Numbered from the stretch's first letter, positions 34,864 to 44,764 are shown. The stretch is 64,000 nt of DNA from an uncultured Actinomycetes bacterium (GCA_900314645.1 OMWB01000005.1:1-64000), one strand, 5' to 3'. The notes: generated by a model not told the origin, from the letters alone. Translations and numbers: made by a program.

Positions 34864-35805
34864 CTAGGCCTTGAGCCCGAGGCCCATAGCCTCAAGCTTG
34901 TCCTTGACTTCCTCGATGGACTTCACGCCGAAGTTACGGATGTTGAGCAGGTCGTTCTCGGAGAACTCCACGAGCTGGCGCACGGAGTGGATACCGGCGC
35001 GCTTGAGGCAGTTGTAGGAGCGGACGGAGAGGTCCAGGTCCTCGATCTGCTTGTCAAGCTCGGTGTTGTCCTCCTCGACGCCAGTGGCGAAGATCGAAGG
35101 CTCGTCGTCGGCCTCCTCCTCTTCTGCCAGCGTCATGAAAGCGCTCATGTGCTGGTTGATGATGTTGGCAGCCTCCACAACCGCCTCGCGCGGCGTGACG
35201 GAGCCATCCGTCTCGACCTCAAGGACAAGACGGTCATAGTTGGTGTGCTGGCCAACGCGGCAAGGCTCAACAGCCTTGGCGCAGCGGCGCACCGGGGAGT
35301 ACAGGGAGTCGACGTGAATGATGCCGATGGGATCGTCATCGCGCTCATTGTCGTCACCGGAGACGTAGCCACGGCCGGTCCCGATACGCATCTGCATGGA
35401 GAGGTGAGCGCCCTCGCCCAGAGTGCAGATGTGATGCTCAGGGTTGACCAGCTCGAACTCGGCAGGAATCTTGAAGTCCCCACCGGTAACCACGCACGGT
35501 CCCTCGACGTTGATAGACGCGGTAGCCTCGTCGCCCGTACCCATGGAGCGCAGCACCAGGCCCTTGACGTTCAGGACGATGTCGGTGACATCCTCAAAGA
35601 CGCCAGGAACCGTGGTGAACTCGTGCTGGACACCGTCAATCTGGATAGCCTCCACGGCGGCGCCACCCAGGGAGGAGAGCAGCACACGACGCAGCGAGTT
35701 GCCAAGCGTGTCACCATAGCCACGCTCGAGGGGCTCGGCGCTCACGCGCGCGAGATTCTCGCTGACCTCTTCTACCGACACCTGCGGCCGGATGAATTCG
35801 GACAT
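34864..35805 (-). CDS. rpoA: RNA polymerase alpha subunit
   Basis: This 313-residue protein provides the assembly platform of RNA polymerase (N-terminal domain, residues 1-230, with PLERGYGDTLGNSLRRVLLSS). The C-terminal domain (about 245-310, LDLSVRSYNCLKRAGIHSVRQLVEF and NIRNFGVKSIEEVKDKL) contacts UP elements and activators. The acidic linker (LAEEEEADDEPSIFATGVEEDNTELD) is slightly long. Standard place between rpsD and rplQ. Confidence 0.98.
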   Translation of the reverse strand: MSEFIRPQVSVEEVSENLARVSAEPLERGYGDTLGNSLRRVLLSSLGGAAVEAIQIDGVQHEFTTVPGVFEDVTDIVLNVKGLVLRSMGTGDEATASINVEGPCVVTGGDFKIPAEFELVNPEHHICTLGEGAHLSMQMRIGTGRGYVSGDDNERDDDPIGIIHVDSLYSPVRRCAKAVEPCRVGQHTNYDRLVLEVETDGSVTPREAVVEAANIINQHMSAFMTLAEEEEADDEPSIFATGVEEDNTELDKQIEDLDLSVRSYNCLKRAGIHSVRQLVEFSENDLLNIRNFGVKSIEEVKDKLEAMGLGLKA

Positions 35806-35832
35806 GGTACCTCCTACCGTTCCCAGGATTGA

Positions 35833-36426
35833 TTACTTCGAGTAGAGCTCGACGATGAGCTGAGCGTCGATGTCGAGGTCAATCTGGTCGCGGGTAGGAA
35901 GCTGCAGGACGGTACCACGGAGCTTCTCGATGTCAACCTCGAGCCAGCCAGGAACAGCCATGCTCTCGGAGGAGATGAGAGCCTCCTTGATGGGAAGCAG
36001 GTCCTTGGCCTTGTTGGCCACGGCGATGACGTCGCCGGCCTTGACGCGATACGAAGGAATGTCAAGACGCTTGCCGTTCACGGTGATGTGGCCGTGACGG
36101 ACGGTCTGACGGGCCTCCTTGCGGGTGCGCGCAAAGCCCAGACGGAACACGACGTTGTCGAGACGGCTCTCGAGGATGGACATCAGGTTGTCACCGGTGA
36201 TGCCGTCGAGCTTCATGGCCTTGTCGTAATAGCCACGGAACTGCTTCTCGAGAACGCCATAGATGAACTTGGCCTTCTGCTTCTCACGGAGCTGCTGGCC
36301 GTACTCGCTCTGCTGACGACGACGCTGCTTGGGCTGACGGTTGGACTTCTTGTTGATGCCCATGACGACGGGGTCAATGTCAAGCTGACGGCAGCGCTTG
36401 AGGACAGGGGTCCTATCAATTGCCAT
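35833..36426 (-). CDS. rpsD: Ribosomal protein S4
   Basis: 197 residues; binds 16S rRNA early in assembly and may repress its own operon. The S4 RNA-binding region LESRLDNVVFRLGFARTRKEARQTVRHGHITVNG is complete. It lacks the zinc-type Cys cluster of the alternative S4 form. It lies between rpsK and rpoA as in Firmicutes and Actinobacteria. Confidence 0.98.
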   Translation of the reverse strand: MAIDRTPVLKRCRQLDIDPVVMGINKKSNRQPKQRRRQQSEYGQQLREKQKAKFIYGVLEKQFRGYYDKAMKLDGITGDNLMSILESRLDNVVFRLGFARTRKEARQTVRHGHITVNGKRLDIPSYRVKAGDVIAVANKAKDLLPIKEALISSESMAVPGWLEVDIEKLRGTVLQLPTRDQIDLDIDAQLIVELYSK

Positions 36427-36445
36427 TGCTACTGTCCTTCCTTAC

Positions 36446-36844
36446 CTACACGCGACGACGCTTGCACGGACGGCAACCGTTGTGCGGAATGGGGGTCTTG
36501 TCCTGGATGCCCGAGACCTCGAGGCCAGCGGCCTGGAGGGAACGGATAGCCGTCTCGCGGCCAGAGCCGGGGCCCTTGACGAACACGGCAACCCTGCGCA
36601 GGCCATGCTCCATGGCGGCCTTGGCAGCCGTCTCTGCGGCAAGCTGAGCCGCAAACGGCGTGGACTTACGGGAGCCCTTGAAGCCGACGGTGCCGCCGGA
36701 CTGCCAAGAGATCACGTTACCCTGAGGGTCGGTGATCGAGACGATGGTGTTGTTGAACGTGCTCTTGATGTGGGCCTGGCCCACAGCGATGTTCTTACGG
36801 TCGGCGCGGCGGACGCGGACGACCTTCTGCTGCTTCTTCGCCAT
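36446..36844 (-). CDS. rpsK: Ribosomal protein S11
   Basis: 132 residues with the family segments [34 protein letters not shown] and the basic end [14 protein letters not shown]. Platform protein of the small subunit. Starts 9 bases after the rpsM stop. Confidence 0.98.
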   Translation of the reverse strand: MAKKQQKVVRVRRADRKNIAVGQAHIKSTFNNTIVSITDPQGNVISWQSGGTVGFKGSRKSTPFAAQLAAETAAKAAMEHGLRRVAVFVKGPGSGRETAIRSLQAAGLEVSGIQDKTPIPHNGCRPCKRRRV

Positions 36845-36853
36845 GGTTTACTC

Positions 36854-37225
36854 CTAGCCCTTCTTCCTTGCACCGATCTGACGACGCTTACCCTTGCGGG
36901 TACGAGCGTTCGTGTGGGTGCGCTGGCCGTGGACGGGGAGGCCCTTGCGGTGACGCAGGCCACGGTAGCAGCCGATGGACATCAGACGATCGATGTTCTG
37001 CTTGGTCTCGCGACGCAGGTCGCCCTCGACGGTGTAGTGAGCATCGATGTAGTCACGGATCTTGGTCACTTCATCCTCAGTGAGATCCTTGACGCGGGTG
37101 GACGGGTCGATACCGACCTCTGCGCAAATCTTGGTCGCGCGGGTCTGGCCGATTCCGTAAAGGTAAGTGAGACCGATCTCAACGCGCTTGTCACGCGGAA
37201 GATCGACACCGTTAATACGGGCCAA
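36854..37225 (-). CDS. rpsM: Ribosomal protein S13
   Basis: 123 residues, starting [20 protein letters not shown] and including [19 protein letters not shown], the 16S rRNA head contact, and a basic C-terminal tail that reaches the P site. It lies between rpmJ and rpsK. Confidence 0.98.
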   Translation of the reverse strand: MARINGVDLPRDKRVEIGLTYLYGIGQTRATKICAEVGIDPSTRVKDLTEDEVTKIRDYIDAHYTVEGDLRRETKQNIDRLMSIGCYRGLRHRKGLPVHGQRTHTNARTRKGKRRQIGARKKG

Positions 37226-37239
37226 CGTGGTGCTCCTCT

Positions 37240-37353
37240 CTAGCCTTGACGCTGCTTATGGCGCGGATTTTCGCAGATGACGTAGATCTTGCCATGGCGA
37301 CGAATGACTTTGCACTTGTCGCACATCTTCTTGACCGAAGGACGTACCTTCAT
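37240..37353 (-). CDS. rpmJ: Ribosomal protein L36
   Basis: 37 residues, [19 protein letters not shown] ... [12 protein letters not shown]. The zinc site Cys-x2-Cys ... Cys ... His is kept, so this is the C+ form. It lies 14 bases upstream of rpsM, its usual place. Confidence 0.96.
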   Translation of the reverse strand: MKVRPSVKKMCDKCKVIRRHGKIYVICENPRHKQRQG

Positions 37354-37513
37354 CTGTCTTTCCTTCCGTAGTGCTGATACGTACTGGTGGTGCTGGTGGC
37401 ATGACAGGTGGAAGCTGCCATGCGCTATCTACTCGCCCAGCCGCAGGCGTGAATATCCAAGGCTGGTGGCTGCCCGACCATGCAACCCGAAGATGGTCGT
37501 GCTGTGCCGTCTC

Positions 37514-37732
37514 CTACTTGTAGCGATAGGTAATGCGGCCTCGCGTGAGGTCGTACGGAGAAATCTCAACGACGACGCGGTCGCCGGGGAGAATCCTGAT
37601 GTAGTTCATACGAATCTTGCCAGAGATGGTGCAGAGAATGGTCCTGCCGTTCTCCAGCTCGACGTTGAACATGGCGTTGGGGAGCGGCTCTACGACCGTA
37701 CCCTCAAGCTCGATTGCGTCCTGCTTGCTCAC
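37514..37732 (-). CDS. infA: Translation initiation factor IF-1
   Basis: 72 residues forming one S1-like OB fold: [22 protein letters not shown], then [30 protein letters not shown]. It binds the ribosomal A site during initiation. A 160-base gap with several small inverted repeats separates it from rpmJ, and a large palindrome lies upstream of it. Confidence 0.97.
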   Translation of the reverse strand: MSKQDAIELEGTVVEPLPNAMFNVELENGRTILCTISGKIRMNYIRILPGDRVVVEISPYDLTRGRITYRYK

Positions 37733-37833
37733 CCGATCCTACCTTCTACTCGCTTTTGACAGCGACCGAATATTTTATCGAAATCCCCACGATTCGTCCA
37801 TAAGTGCATTGTTTGTACACATGCGATGCACGT

Positions 37834-37904
37834 TTGGTGCGGTTTGGGGGTAGCCCCCTGGGCGCACTGCGTGCGCCCAGGGGGCTACCCCCAAACCGCA
37901 CCAA
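37834..37904. repeat. Perfect palindrome with 34-bp arms between map and infA
   Basis: Left arm 37834-37867, 3-base loop TGC at 37868-37870, right arm 37871-37904, without mismatch. The arms contain GGGGGTAGCCCCC and GGGCGCAC. No T-run follows on either strand, so it is not a typical terminator. The long stem would form a strong RNA hairpin in the map-infA transcript. Confidence 0.95.
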
Positions 37905-37943
37905 CGACCGCGGGGATCGCCGATGTGTCATACGCTTCTGTTA

Positions 37944-38732
37944 CTACTTCTCGCCGCCCTGCATCGGACACCAGGGACCCTGCTCGTCAGCCGTGAGGAT
38001 GACGGGGCCGTCGGCCGTGATGGCGATAGTGTTCTCGTAGTGCGCTGCGGGAAGACCGTCGTCGGTGACCACGGTCCAACCGTTCTGCAGCACATGGTTG
38101 CGGTACGTCCCAAGCGTGATCATGGGCTCGATGGCAATGATCATACCCACCTGCAGCTTGACGCCGCGGCCCTTCTTGCCATAGTTGGGCACGTTGGGAT
38201 CCTCGTGCATGACGCGGCCCACGCCGTGACCCACATACTCGCGCACCACGCCATAGCCATTGCGCTCGGCCAGCGACTGCACCGCAAAGCCGATGTCACC
38301 CAAGTGATTACCGGGCTTTGCCTGCGCGATTCCTGCCTTCAGGCAGTCACGCGTGACTTCACACAATCCCTTGACCTCATCGGAGGGATTGCCCACATAA
38401 AAGGTCCAGGCGTTGTCGCCCACCCAGCCGTTGACCGTTGCGCCCGTATCGATCGAGATGATGTCACCGTCATTGAGGAACATGGTGTTGCTCGGAATGC
38501 CGTGCACGATTGCCTCGTTGGGAGAGGCGCACACCGTGCCGGGGAAGCCACCATACCCCTTGAATGCGGGAATGCCACCGTGCAGGCGAATGAAGCTCTC
38601 GACAGCCCGGTCGATCTCCATGGTTGTGATGCCCGGACGAACCAGTGACCCAGCAAGACGCAAAGCCGCCTTGGAGAGCGCGCCGGCAGCCTTGTACTCC
38701 TCAATGTCCTGCGGGGTCTTGATGTGAATCAT
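37944..38732 (-). CDS. map: Methionine aminopeptidase, type I
   Basis: This 262-residue metalloenzyme removes the first Met from new proteins. Metal-site segments are SIDTGATVNGWVGDNAWTF (two Asp), GHGVGRVMHEDPNVP (His), and IAIEPMI plus the late Glu. SCPNE-like SPNEAIVHGIP carries the substrate His. It lies between adk and infA, the normal order in Actinobacteria and Firmicutes. Hairpins lie on both sides. Confidence 0.97.
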   Translation of the reverse strand: MIHIKTPQDIEEYKAAGALSKAALRLAGSLVRPGITTMEIDRAVESFIRLHGGIPAFKGYGGFPGTVCASPNEAIVHGIPSNTMFLNDGDIISIDTGATVNGWVGDNAWTFYVGNPSDEVKGLCEVTRDCLKAGIAQAKPGNHLGDIGFAVQSLAERNGYGVVREYVGHGVGRVMHEDPNVPNYGKKGRGVKLQVGMIIAIEPMITLGTYRNHVLQNGWTVVTDDGLPAAHYENTIAITADGPVILTADEQGPWCPMQGGEK

Positions 38733-38764
38733 GTGACGCTTCCTTTGTTTGGGTTTGGACAGAG

Positions 38765-38794
38765 CGCGCAGGTAGTCCCCCGGCTACCTGCGCG
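38765..38794. repeat. Perfect 11-bp hairpin between adk and map
   Basis: CGCGCAGGTAG (38765-38775) pairs with CTACCTGCGCG (38784-38794), loop TCCCCCGG. No T-run follows on the minus strand, so it may adjust or protect the adk-map transcript instead of ending it. Confidence 0.85.
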
Positions 38795-38833
38795 AAATGG
38801 GCGTCCCCTCTCCCGAGACGCCATATGTTGAAC

Positions 38834-39460
38834 CTAGAGGCCCAGCTCCTTCTTGACGTCGACGTACACCTCGTCAACCGGACGGTCGCCGTCAACCTTG
38901 ATCAGGATGCCCTTGCCGTCGTAGTACTCAATGAGCGGCTCAGTCTGGGCCTGATAGGTGTCGAGGCGCTTCTGGATGGTCTCGGGCTTGTCGTCGTCAC
39001 GCTGGTACATCTCGCCACCGCAGCGCGGGCAGACGGTAACGGTCGGACCAGCGGTGTAACCGCAGCTACGGCAGGTGCGCCGGGAGCTCAGACGCTTGAC
39101 GATGACGTCGAAGGCGACATCAACGAGCAGAGCGCCATCAAGGGCAACGCCCATCTCGGCCAGCTCGGCATCGAGAACGGCGGCCTGAGCAGTGTTGCGC
39201 GGGAAGCCATCGAGGATGAAGCCAATCTGGGCGTCGTCCTTGGCCAGACGCTCCTTGACCAGACCGATGACCAGCTCGTCCGGAACGAGCTTGCCGGCAT
39301 CCATGTACTCCTTGGCCTTGATACCAAGCTCGCTCTGGGCCTTGACGGCGGCACGCAGCAGATCGCCAGTGGAGATGTGGGCAACGCCATACTCCTCGAC
39401 GAGCTTCTGGGCCTGCGTACCCTTGCCAGCACCCGGAGCACCAAGCAGAACAATCTTCAT
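38834..39460 (-). CDS. adk: Adenylate kinase with Cys4 zinc lid
   Basis: This 208-residue enzyme converts AMP and ATP to two ADP. The P-loop is GAPGAGKGTQ at residues 7-16, then STGDLLRAA, GFPRN and, in the lid, CRSCG ... CPRCGGEMYQRDDD. The four lid cysteines form a structural zinc site, as in many Gram-positive enzymes. The ATG at 39460 gives the standard MKIVLLGAPG start. It follows secY after a terminator, so it must be expressed from its own promoter or by read-through. Confidence 0.97.
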   Translation of the reverse strand: MKIVLLGAPGAGKGTQAQKLVEEYGVAHISTGDLLRAAVKAQSELGIKAKEYMDAGKLVPDELVIGLVKERLAKDDAQIGFILDGFPRNTAQAAVLDAELAEMGVALDGALLVDVAFDVIVKRLSSRRTCRSCGYTAGPTVTVCPRCGGEMYQRDDDKPETIQKRLDTYQAQTEPLIEYYDGKGILIKVDGDRPVDEVYVDVKKELGL

Positions 39461-39620
39461 GATGGTCGCCTTTCTCACGTGTTCTTACAAACATACGGAC
39501 AGATTCAAGTCTACTCGTCTCGAGCCGCCCGTTGTCGAGGTTTGGGAAAACACCACCTGAGCGGTACTAGTTGTTGGCGCGTCCTGGGGGCCACCCGTTA
39601 GGCGCATTCCTTGCATAGGG

Positions 39621-39648
39621 AAAAGGGCGCCCCGAGGGACGCCCTTTT
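39621..39648 (-). terminator. Terminator after secY
   Basis: AAAAGGGCGCCCC (39621-39633) pairs with GGGACGCCCTTTT (39636-39648, one wobble). On the minus strand the stem runs into TTTTCCC. It lies 25 bases after the secY stop. Confidence 0.8.
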
Positions 39649-39673
39649 GGTTGCTGCATTGATGCGCGAAGTC

Positions 39674-40954
39674 TTACTTGAAGAAGCCCTCGTAGTTGTG
39701 CATCTTGAGCTGGCTCTCAAGCGATGCGATGGTGTCCATCGCCGTGCCAACCATAATCAGGATCGACGTACCACCAAATGCCTGGATGAGCTGGTTGGAG
39801 GTGAAGTAGAAGATGATCGACGGAATCACCGCGAGAGCGGCCATGAAGATGGCGCCCGGAAGGGTGATGTGGTCAAGCACGGACTTGATGTACGCCGCGG
39901 TGGCAGAGCCCGGACGGACACCCGGAATAAAGCCGCCGGCCTTGCGGAGCTGATCAGCCGTCTCCTCGGGGTTGAACACCATGGAGGTGTAGAAGTACGC
40001 GAAGAAGACGATCAGGAACACCGACAGAATCCAGTTGATCCAGCCCGTGGAGATGGCGTTGGCAAAGCGCTGGATCCAAGCCACGTTGGGGAAGAACACG
40101 GCCAGCTGCGCGGGGAGATACAGAATCGCCGACGCGAAGATGATGGGCACGACGCCCGCCGTGTTGACCTTGATCGGCAGGTAGGTGGACTGGCCGCCCA
40201 TCATCCTACGACCGATGACGCGCTTGGCGTACTGCACCGGAATGCGGCGCTGGCCGCGCTCGATGTAGACGATCAGCGGGATGATGGCGAGGATAATCAC
40301 CAGCGTGATTGCCGTCAGGATCATGCCCTTACTGGAGGTGCGCATCGAGGAGATGAGCGCCGTCGGCAGGCCGGCCATGATGTTGGTGAAGATGATCAGC
40401 GACATACCGTTGCCAATGCCACGCTGCGTCATGACCTCGCCGAGCCACATGATGATCATCGCGCCAACAAGCATGGTGAGGACGATGACGATGTACTGCA
40501 GCACGGTCGGCACCGGCGACTGCGAGAAGTCGATGCCGTAGCTGAGGAACAGGAACAGATAGCCAATGGCATTGATCAGCGCGAGCACCACCGTGAGGTA
40601 ACGGGTGTACTGCGTGATCTTGCGCTGGCCGGCCTCACCCTCCTTGGCGAGCTCGCCAAGGGAGGGGATGACCGTCTGCATCATCTGCATGATGATCTGT
40701 GAGGTGATGTAAGGCATGATGCCGAGGCTGAACACGGAGATGCGCGAAAGGGCGCCGCCCGAAAAGAGGTTCAGCACGGCGAGCGCACCGCTTCCTGCCG
40801 CAGCGTTCTGGTATGCCTCGAGCATGTCCCTGAAGGGCACGCCCGGAACAGGCAGATACGCACCAAAGCGGTAAAGAAGAAGAATGGCCGCCGTGAAGAG
40901 GATCTTCTTCCTCAGCTCAGGAATACGAAACGCGTTTGCGAATCCCTTTAGCAC
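39674..40954 (-). CDS. secY: Protein translocase subunit SecY
   Basis: This 426-residue protein is the channel of the Sec translocon, with ten transmembrane segments. Starts [26 protein letters not shown]; the second signature [15 protein letters not shown] and the loop [12 protein letters not shown] are present, and the plug region lies near [13 protein letters not shown]. Its start overlaps the end of rplO by 7 bases, so the two are translationally coupled. Confidence 0.98.
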   Translation of the reverse strand: MLKGFANAFRIPELRKKILFTAAILLLYRFGAYLPVPGVPFRDMLEAYQNAAAGSGALAVLNLFSGGALSRISVFSLGIMPYITSQIIMQMMQTVIPSLGELAKEGEAGQRKITQYTRYLTVVLALINAIGYLFLFLSYGIDFSQSPVPTVLQYIVIVLTMLVGAMIIMWLGEVMTQRGIGNGMSLIIFTNIMAGLPTALISSMRTSSKGMILTAITLVIILAIIPLIVYIERGQRRIPVQYAKRVIGRRMMGGQSTYLPIKVNTAGVVPIIFASAILYLPAQLAVFFPNVAWIQRFANAISTGWINWILSVFLIVFFAYFYTSMVFNPEETADQLRKAGGFIPGVRPGSATAAYIKSVLDHITLPGAIFMAALAVIPSIIFYFTSNQLIQAFGGTSILIMVGTAMDTIASLESQLKMHNYEGFFK

Positions 40955-41397
40955 GCCTGCTCAACCTTTCCTCCGGCCGCCTCGATCTTAGCCTGTGCAG
41001 AGGCGGAGACCTTATCCACCTTGACCGTGAGCTTCTTGGTGAGCTCACCGTCGCCGAGGACCTTAACAGGGATGAACTCATGCTTGATGACGCCCTTGGC
41101 AACCAGAGCCTCGGCATCAACGGTGTCGCCGTCCTCGAAGAGACCCTCGAGGCGAGCAACGTTCACGGGAGCGTACTCGACGCGACCGTGATTAATGAAA
41201 CCAGGGAGCTTAGGCAGGCGCATGGCGAGCGGCTGCTGGCCGCCCTCAAAGCCCCTACCCTTGCCGCCACCGGAACGGGAAAGCTGGCCGTTCATGCCGC
41301 GGCCGGCGAAGGTGCCGTTGCCGGAGGAGTTGCCGCGGCCGATGCGCTTGCGGTTCTTGGTAGAACCAGCCGCGGGGCGGAGATCGTTGAGCTGCAT
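40948..41397 (-). CDS. rplO: Ribosomal protein L15
   Basis: 149 residues: [22 protein letters not shown] with the Gly/Arg-rich extended N-terminus [19 protein letters not shown] that runs into 23S rRNA, and the globular C-terminal domain. It overlaps secY. Confidence 0.98.
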   Translation of the reverse strand: MQLNDLRPAAGSTKNRKRIGRGNSSGNGTFAGRGMNGQLSRSGGGKGRGFEGGQQPLAMRLPKLPGFINHGRVEYAPVNVARLEGLFEDGDTVDAEALVAKGVIKHEFIPVKVLGDGELTKKLTVKVDKVSASAQAKIEAAGGKVEQAC

Positions 41398-41409
41398 AAT
41401 TGGTAACTC

Positions 41410-41595
41410 CTAGTTCTCTTCAACCTCAACAAGGTGCTTGACCTTGAAGATCATTCCACGAATGCTCGGGTTGTCGGGCTGCTCGACGGTGTCACCGATC
41501 TTGCGGAGACCCAGAGCGCGGCAGGTGAGCGTCTGATCCTTCTTGACAGAAGCGACGGCGCTGCGCACGAGCTTGATCTTGAGCTTATCAGCCAT
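41410..41595 (-). CDS. rpmD: Ribosomal protein L30
   Basis: 61 residues, [19 protein letters not shown] and [21 protein letters not shown], the full bacterial short form. It lies 3 bases from rpsE. Confidence 0.97.
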   Translation of the reverse strand: MADKLKIKLVRSAVASVKKDQTLTCRALGLRKIGDTVEQPDNPSIRGMIFKVKHLVEVEEN

Positions 41596-41598
41596 AGT

Positions 41599-42126
41599 TT
41601 AGGCCTCCTTACCAGCAAACATCTCCTTGACGGTGATGCCACGACGCTCGGCAGCCTCAGCGGGACTGGAGAGCTGCTGCAGGCCATCGGCAGCCGCCTT
41701 GATGATGTTGAGTGCGTTGTTGGTGCCCAGCGACTTGGAGAGCACGTTGGTGATGCCGGCCAGCTCGAAGAGCGGACGGACCGGGCCACCGGCGATGACG
41801 CCGGTACCCTCGATAGCGGGCTTGATCAGCACGCGGCCGGCGCCATAGTGGCCCTCGACGTCGTGCGGGATCGAGCCGTGCTCGGTGACGGGCACGTGGA
41901 ACATATTCTTCTTGGCGTCGTCGACACCCTTCTGGATGGCCAGGGGCACCTCAGCGGACTTGCCCATGCCGATGCCCACGTTGCCCTTGCCGTCGCCCAC
42001 AACCACGAGGGCGAGCAGGGACATACGACGACCACCCTTGACGGTCTTGGACACGCGGTGGATATAGACGACGCGCTCCTGGAGGTCGGTCTCCTCCCGG
42101 CGCTGCTGCTTGCGATCACGAGGCAT
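41599..42126 (-). CDS. rpsE: Ribosomal protein S5
   Basis: 175 residues; the double-stranded RNA-binding N-domain [19 protein letters not shown] and the C-domain segments [20 protein letters not shown] are intact. It helps shape the decoding site and mRNA channel. Confidence 0.98.
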   Translation of the reverse strand: MPRDRKQQRREETDLQERVVYIHRVSKTVKGGRRMSLLALVVVGDGKGNVGIGMGKSAEVPLAIQKGVDDAKKNMFHVPVTEHGSIPHDVEGHYGAGRVLIKPAIEGTGVIAGGPVRPLFELAGITNVLSKSLGTNNALNIIKAAADGLQQLSSPAEAAERRGITVKEMFAGKEA

Positions 42127-42138
42127 TGAAACCCCTCC

Positions 42139-42507
42139 TTAGAACTTGAGGCCCGCGTTGCGGGCGCCGTCTGCCAGAGCCTTGACGCGGCCATGATAGA
42201 TGCGGCCGCCACGGTCAAACGTGACCTCGGTCACACCAGCCTCAATAGCGCGCTTGCCGATGAGCTCGCCCACGAACTCGGCGGCATCCTTGTTGGAGCC
42301 CAGCTTGCCGGTTGCACGGAACTCGGCGTCGAGCGTGGAAGCGCTGCAGATGGTCTTCGCGTCAGCGTCGTCGATGACCTGAGCGTAGATGTGGGCGTTG
42401 GTGCGGTGCACGGCGAGGCGCGGACGCTCGGCGGTGCCGAAGATCTTGGCGCGCACGCGACGCTGGCGGCGCTTGAGGCCTTCCCTCTTGGCCTTGAACT
42501 TGTTCAT
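42139..42507 (-). CDS. rplR: Ribosomal protein L18
   Basis: 122 residues; binds 5S rRNA ([51 protein letters not shown]). A short hairpin CCATCACC/GGTGATGG (42528-42549) lies between this gene and rplF. Confidence 0.98.
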   Translation of the reverse strand: MNKFKAKREGLKRRQRRVRAKIFGTAERPRLAVHRTNAHIYAQVIDDADAKTICSASTLDAEFRATGKLGSNKDAAEFVGELIGKRAIEAGVTEVTFDRGGRIYHGRVKALADGARNAGLKF

Positions 42508-42571
42508 TGCTTCTCCTTAGAGACACGCCATCACCTGACGGGGTGATGGTCTTTTATGTGGCTGGCCTGGC

Positions 42572-43156
42572 TTACTTAGCAGCCTTGCCGAGCTTCCTGC
42601 GGATGTGCTCGCCAACGTAGTGGACACCCTTGCCCTTGTACGGCTCGGGCGGACGCTTGGCGCGGATCTCGGCGGCAACCTGGCCAACCTGCTCCTTGGC
42701 GATGCCCTTCACGTTGATGTGCGTGTTGTCGGGAACCTCAAAGGTAATGCCAGCGGGCGCCGGATAGCTGATGGGGTTGGAGTAACCAAGAGAGAGCTCC
42801 AGGTCAGCACCCTTGAGCGTGGCACGGTAGCCAACGCCCGTCATCTCAAGCTTCTTCTCCCAGCCCTCGGTGACGCCAACAACCATGTTGTGGATGAGGG
42901 TGCGGGTGAGGCCCTGCTGGGCGTTAGCGGCCTTGTAGGCCTTGGTGAGCTTGAAGTCCTCGTGGGAAAGGTCCTCGGTACCAGGGGTACGCGGGATCTT
43001 GACGATGATCTCGTCGCCCTCCTGCTCGATAACGAGCAGGTTAGAGAAGGTGCGCTCGAGCTCGCCCTTGGGACCCTTGACGGCAACGGTGGTGCCGTTG
43101 ATTGTCACAGTGACTCCTGCCGGAATCTGGACAGGCTTCTTGCCAATACGAGACAT
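42572..43156 (-). CDS. rplF: Ribosomal protein L6
   Basis: 194 residues, about 15 longer than most bacterial L6. The extra residues fall in the loop around KIPRTPGTEDLSHEDFKL. The normal family parts MSRIGKKPVQIP, VTEGWEKKLEMTGVGYRA and KRPPEPYKGKGVHYVGE are present. Large-subunit protein near the factor-binding site. Confidence 0.97.
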   Translation of the reverse strand: MSRIGKKPVQIPAGVTVTINGTTVAVKGPKGELERTFSNLLVIEQEGDEIIVKIPRTPGTEDLSHEDFKLTKAYKAANAQQGLTRTLIHNMVVGVTEGWEKKLEMTGVGYRATLKGADLELSLGYSNPISYPAPAGITFEVPDNTHINVKGIAKEQVGQVAAEIRAKRPPEPYKGKGVHYVGEHIRRKLGKAAK

Positions 43157-43183
43157 TGTCTCCTCCTATCTAAATTCCGTGCG

Positions 43184-43582
43184 TTACCAGATGTAGCAGA
43201 TGACCTCGCCGCCGATGCCCAGCTTGCGGGCGTCGCGGTCGCACATCATGCCCTTGGAGGTGGAGATGACGGCGGTGCCGAGGCCGTTGATGACGCGCGG
43301 CATCTTGTCAGCGGTGGTGTAAATGCGCAGACCGCACTTGGAGATGCGGCGGATGCCCCTGATAACCTTGGAGCGCTTGGGACCATACTTCAGGGTGATG
43401 TGCAGGGTCTTCTGGGGCTTGGTGTCCTCAACCTCGTAGCCCTCGATGTAGCCCTCTTCGCAGAAGACGCGAGCGACCTCAACGAGCACCTTGGTCGAGG
43501 GCATAGAGACCTCGTTCTTGCCCGCAGAGTTGGCGTTGCGGATGCGCGTCAGCATGTCTGCGATGGGATCGGTAATCTTCAT
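43184..43582 (-). CDS. rpsH: Ribosomal protein S8
   Basis: 132 residues; ITDPIADMLTRIRNANSAGK at the start and GLGTAVISTSKGMMCDRDARK near the end mark the 16S rRNA-binding protein that in other bacteria represses the spc operon. Confidence 0.98.
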   Translation of the reverse strand: MKITDPIADMLTRIRNANSAGKNEVSMPSTKVLVEVARVFCEEGYIEGYEVEDTKPQKTLHITLKYGPKRSKVIRGIRRISKCGLRIYTTADKMPRVINGLGTAVISTSKGMMCDRDARKLGIGGEVICYIW

Positions 43583-43671
43583 TGATCCTTTTCTCCTTCG
43601 TTCGTGATGAAACTGTGCGTACGGTTCGTCTCCGCCCGTGGCGGCGACGCCTCTACGCCAGACGCCCCGGC

Positions 43672-43857
43672 TTACCAGCTAGCCTTGGTGACGCCGGGAA
43701 GCTCGCCCCTGCTGGCCAGCTCACGGAAGCACACACGGCACAGACCGAACTTGCGATAGACGGAGTGGGGACGCCCACAGCGCTGGCAACGGTTCTGGGT
43801 GCGCGTGCTGAACTTCGGCTCGCGGTTAGCCTTGACGATCATCGATGTCTTAGCCAC
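43672..43857 (-). CDS. rpsN: Ribosomal protein S14, zinc-binding short form
   Basis: 61 residues with [21 protein letters not shown], the C-x2-C ... C-x2-C zinc site of type Z S14. The 57-base leader to rplE and the 89 bases to rpsH are wider than in E. coli. Confidence 0.98.
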   Translation of the reverse strand: MAKTSMIVKANREPKFSTRTQNRCQRCGRPHSVYRKFGLCRVCFRELASRGELPGVTKASW

Positions 43858-43914
43858 AGATCCTCCTTCTTCGGTGAGCCCGGCGCACCGGGCAAACCTT
43901 TCCTACTATTTGAC

Positions 43915-44472
43915 CTACTCAGCCTTGAACGGGAAGTGGAACGCCTTGAGGAGCGCACGGCCCTCGTCGTCGGTCTGAGCGGTGGTCACGATGGTGATGT
44001 CCATACCGCGGGTGTGGTCGATCTTGTCGTAGTCAATCTCGGGGAAGATGAGCTGCTCGGTCACGCCCATGGAGAAGTTGCCATGGCCGTCGAAGCTCTT
44101 GGCGGAGATGCCACGGAAGTCGCGGATGCGCGGGATGGCGATAGCGATGAGACGATCGAGGAACTCCCACATGCGGTCGCCGCGGAGGGTGACCTTGGCG
44201 CCGATGGCCATGCCGGCACGCAGGCGGAAGGACGCGATGGACTTGCGGGCGTGGGTCACGAGCGGCTGCTGGCCGGTGATGGCGCGCAGGTCGGCAACGG
44301 CGGCGTCGATGGCCTTGGCATCGGTAGCGGCCTCGCCAACACCCATGTTGACGACGATCTTCTCGATCTTAGGAATCTGGTTGACGTTCTTGTAGCCAAA
44401 CTGCTTCTGCAGCTCGTCACGCACGGTGGCGAAATAGGCTTCCTTCAGACGCGGTACGTACTTCTCTGCCAT
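43915..44472 (-). CDS. rplE: Ribosomal protein L5
   Basis: 185 residues; [21 protein letters not shown], then [18 protein letters not shown] and [23 protein letters not shown]. It binds 5S rRNA and contacts the P-site tRNA. ATG at 44472 follows AAAGGAG. In most bacteria rplX lies directly upstream; here rplX is 10.7 kb away across the sortase locus, so rplE must have its own promoter. TATCAT near 44607-44602 on the minus strand is a weak -10 candidate. Confidence 0.97.
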   Translation of the reverse strand: MAEKYVPRLKEAYFATVRDELQKQFGYKNVNQIPKIEKIVVNMGVGEAATDAKAIDAAVADLRAITGQQPLVTHARKSIASFRLRAGMAIGAKVTLRGDRMWEFLDRLIAIAIPRIRDFRGISAKSFDGHGNFSMGVTEQLIFPEIDYDKIDHTRGMDITIVTTAQTDDEGRALLKAFHFPFKAE

Positions 44473-44662
44473 GTTCAACTCCTTTGACTCTTGGTGGTTT
44501 ACGTGCGGGGACGTTGTCTCGCACCACCTGGGCTGGCTACCCAGGAGCCATGTCTTGGACGTTTTAGACAGCATTCTCCCTGCCTAAACACGCAAGGAAA
44601 CATGATACGTCAGTGGGGCCCTGAAAGCTAGTTCACGTATTATCCACACAAATAGGGCATGC

Positions 44663-44728
44663 CGATGGGCCGAGAGCGACAGGCCGGAGCCCTCAGAGAA
44701 GCTCCGGCCTGTCGCTCTCGGCCCATCG
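44663..44728. repeat. Perfect palindrome with 28-bp arms between the sortase gene and rplE
   Basis: Left arm 44663-44690 and right arm 44701-44728 match perfectly around the loop CCTCAGAGAA. It lies 37 bases after the sortase stop and about 190 before rplE. No T-run follows on the minus strand. It could act as an RNA-end stabiliser or a factor-dependent terminator, and marks one edge of the surface locus. Confidence 0.95.
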
Positions 44729-44764
44729 AAGGGACGGCATCCCTTCCCTACTCAGGGCACGTCT

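Noticed and set aside
38765..38794. The adk-map hairpin as a terminator
   Set aside because: No T-run follows on the transcribed strand and the next essential gene has no clear promoter of its own, so termination is unlikely.
44473..44575. A 34-residue N-terminal extension of rplE
   Set aside because: The extension is not like any L5, while ATG at 44472 has an ideal ribosome site and gives the standard L5 start.
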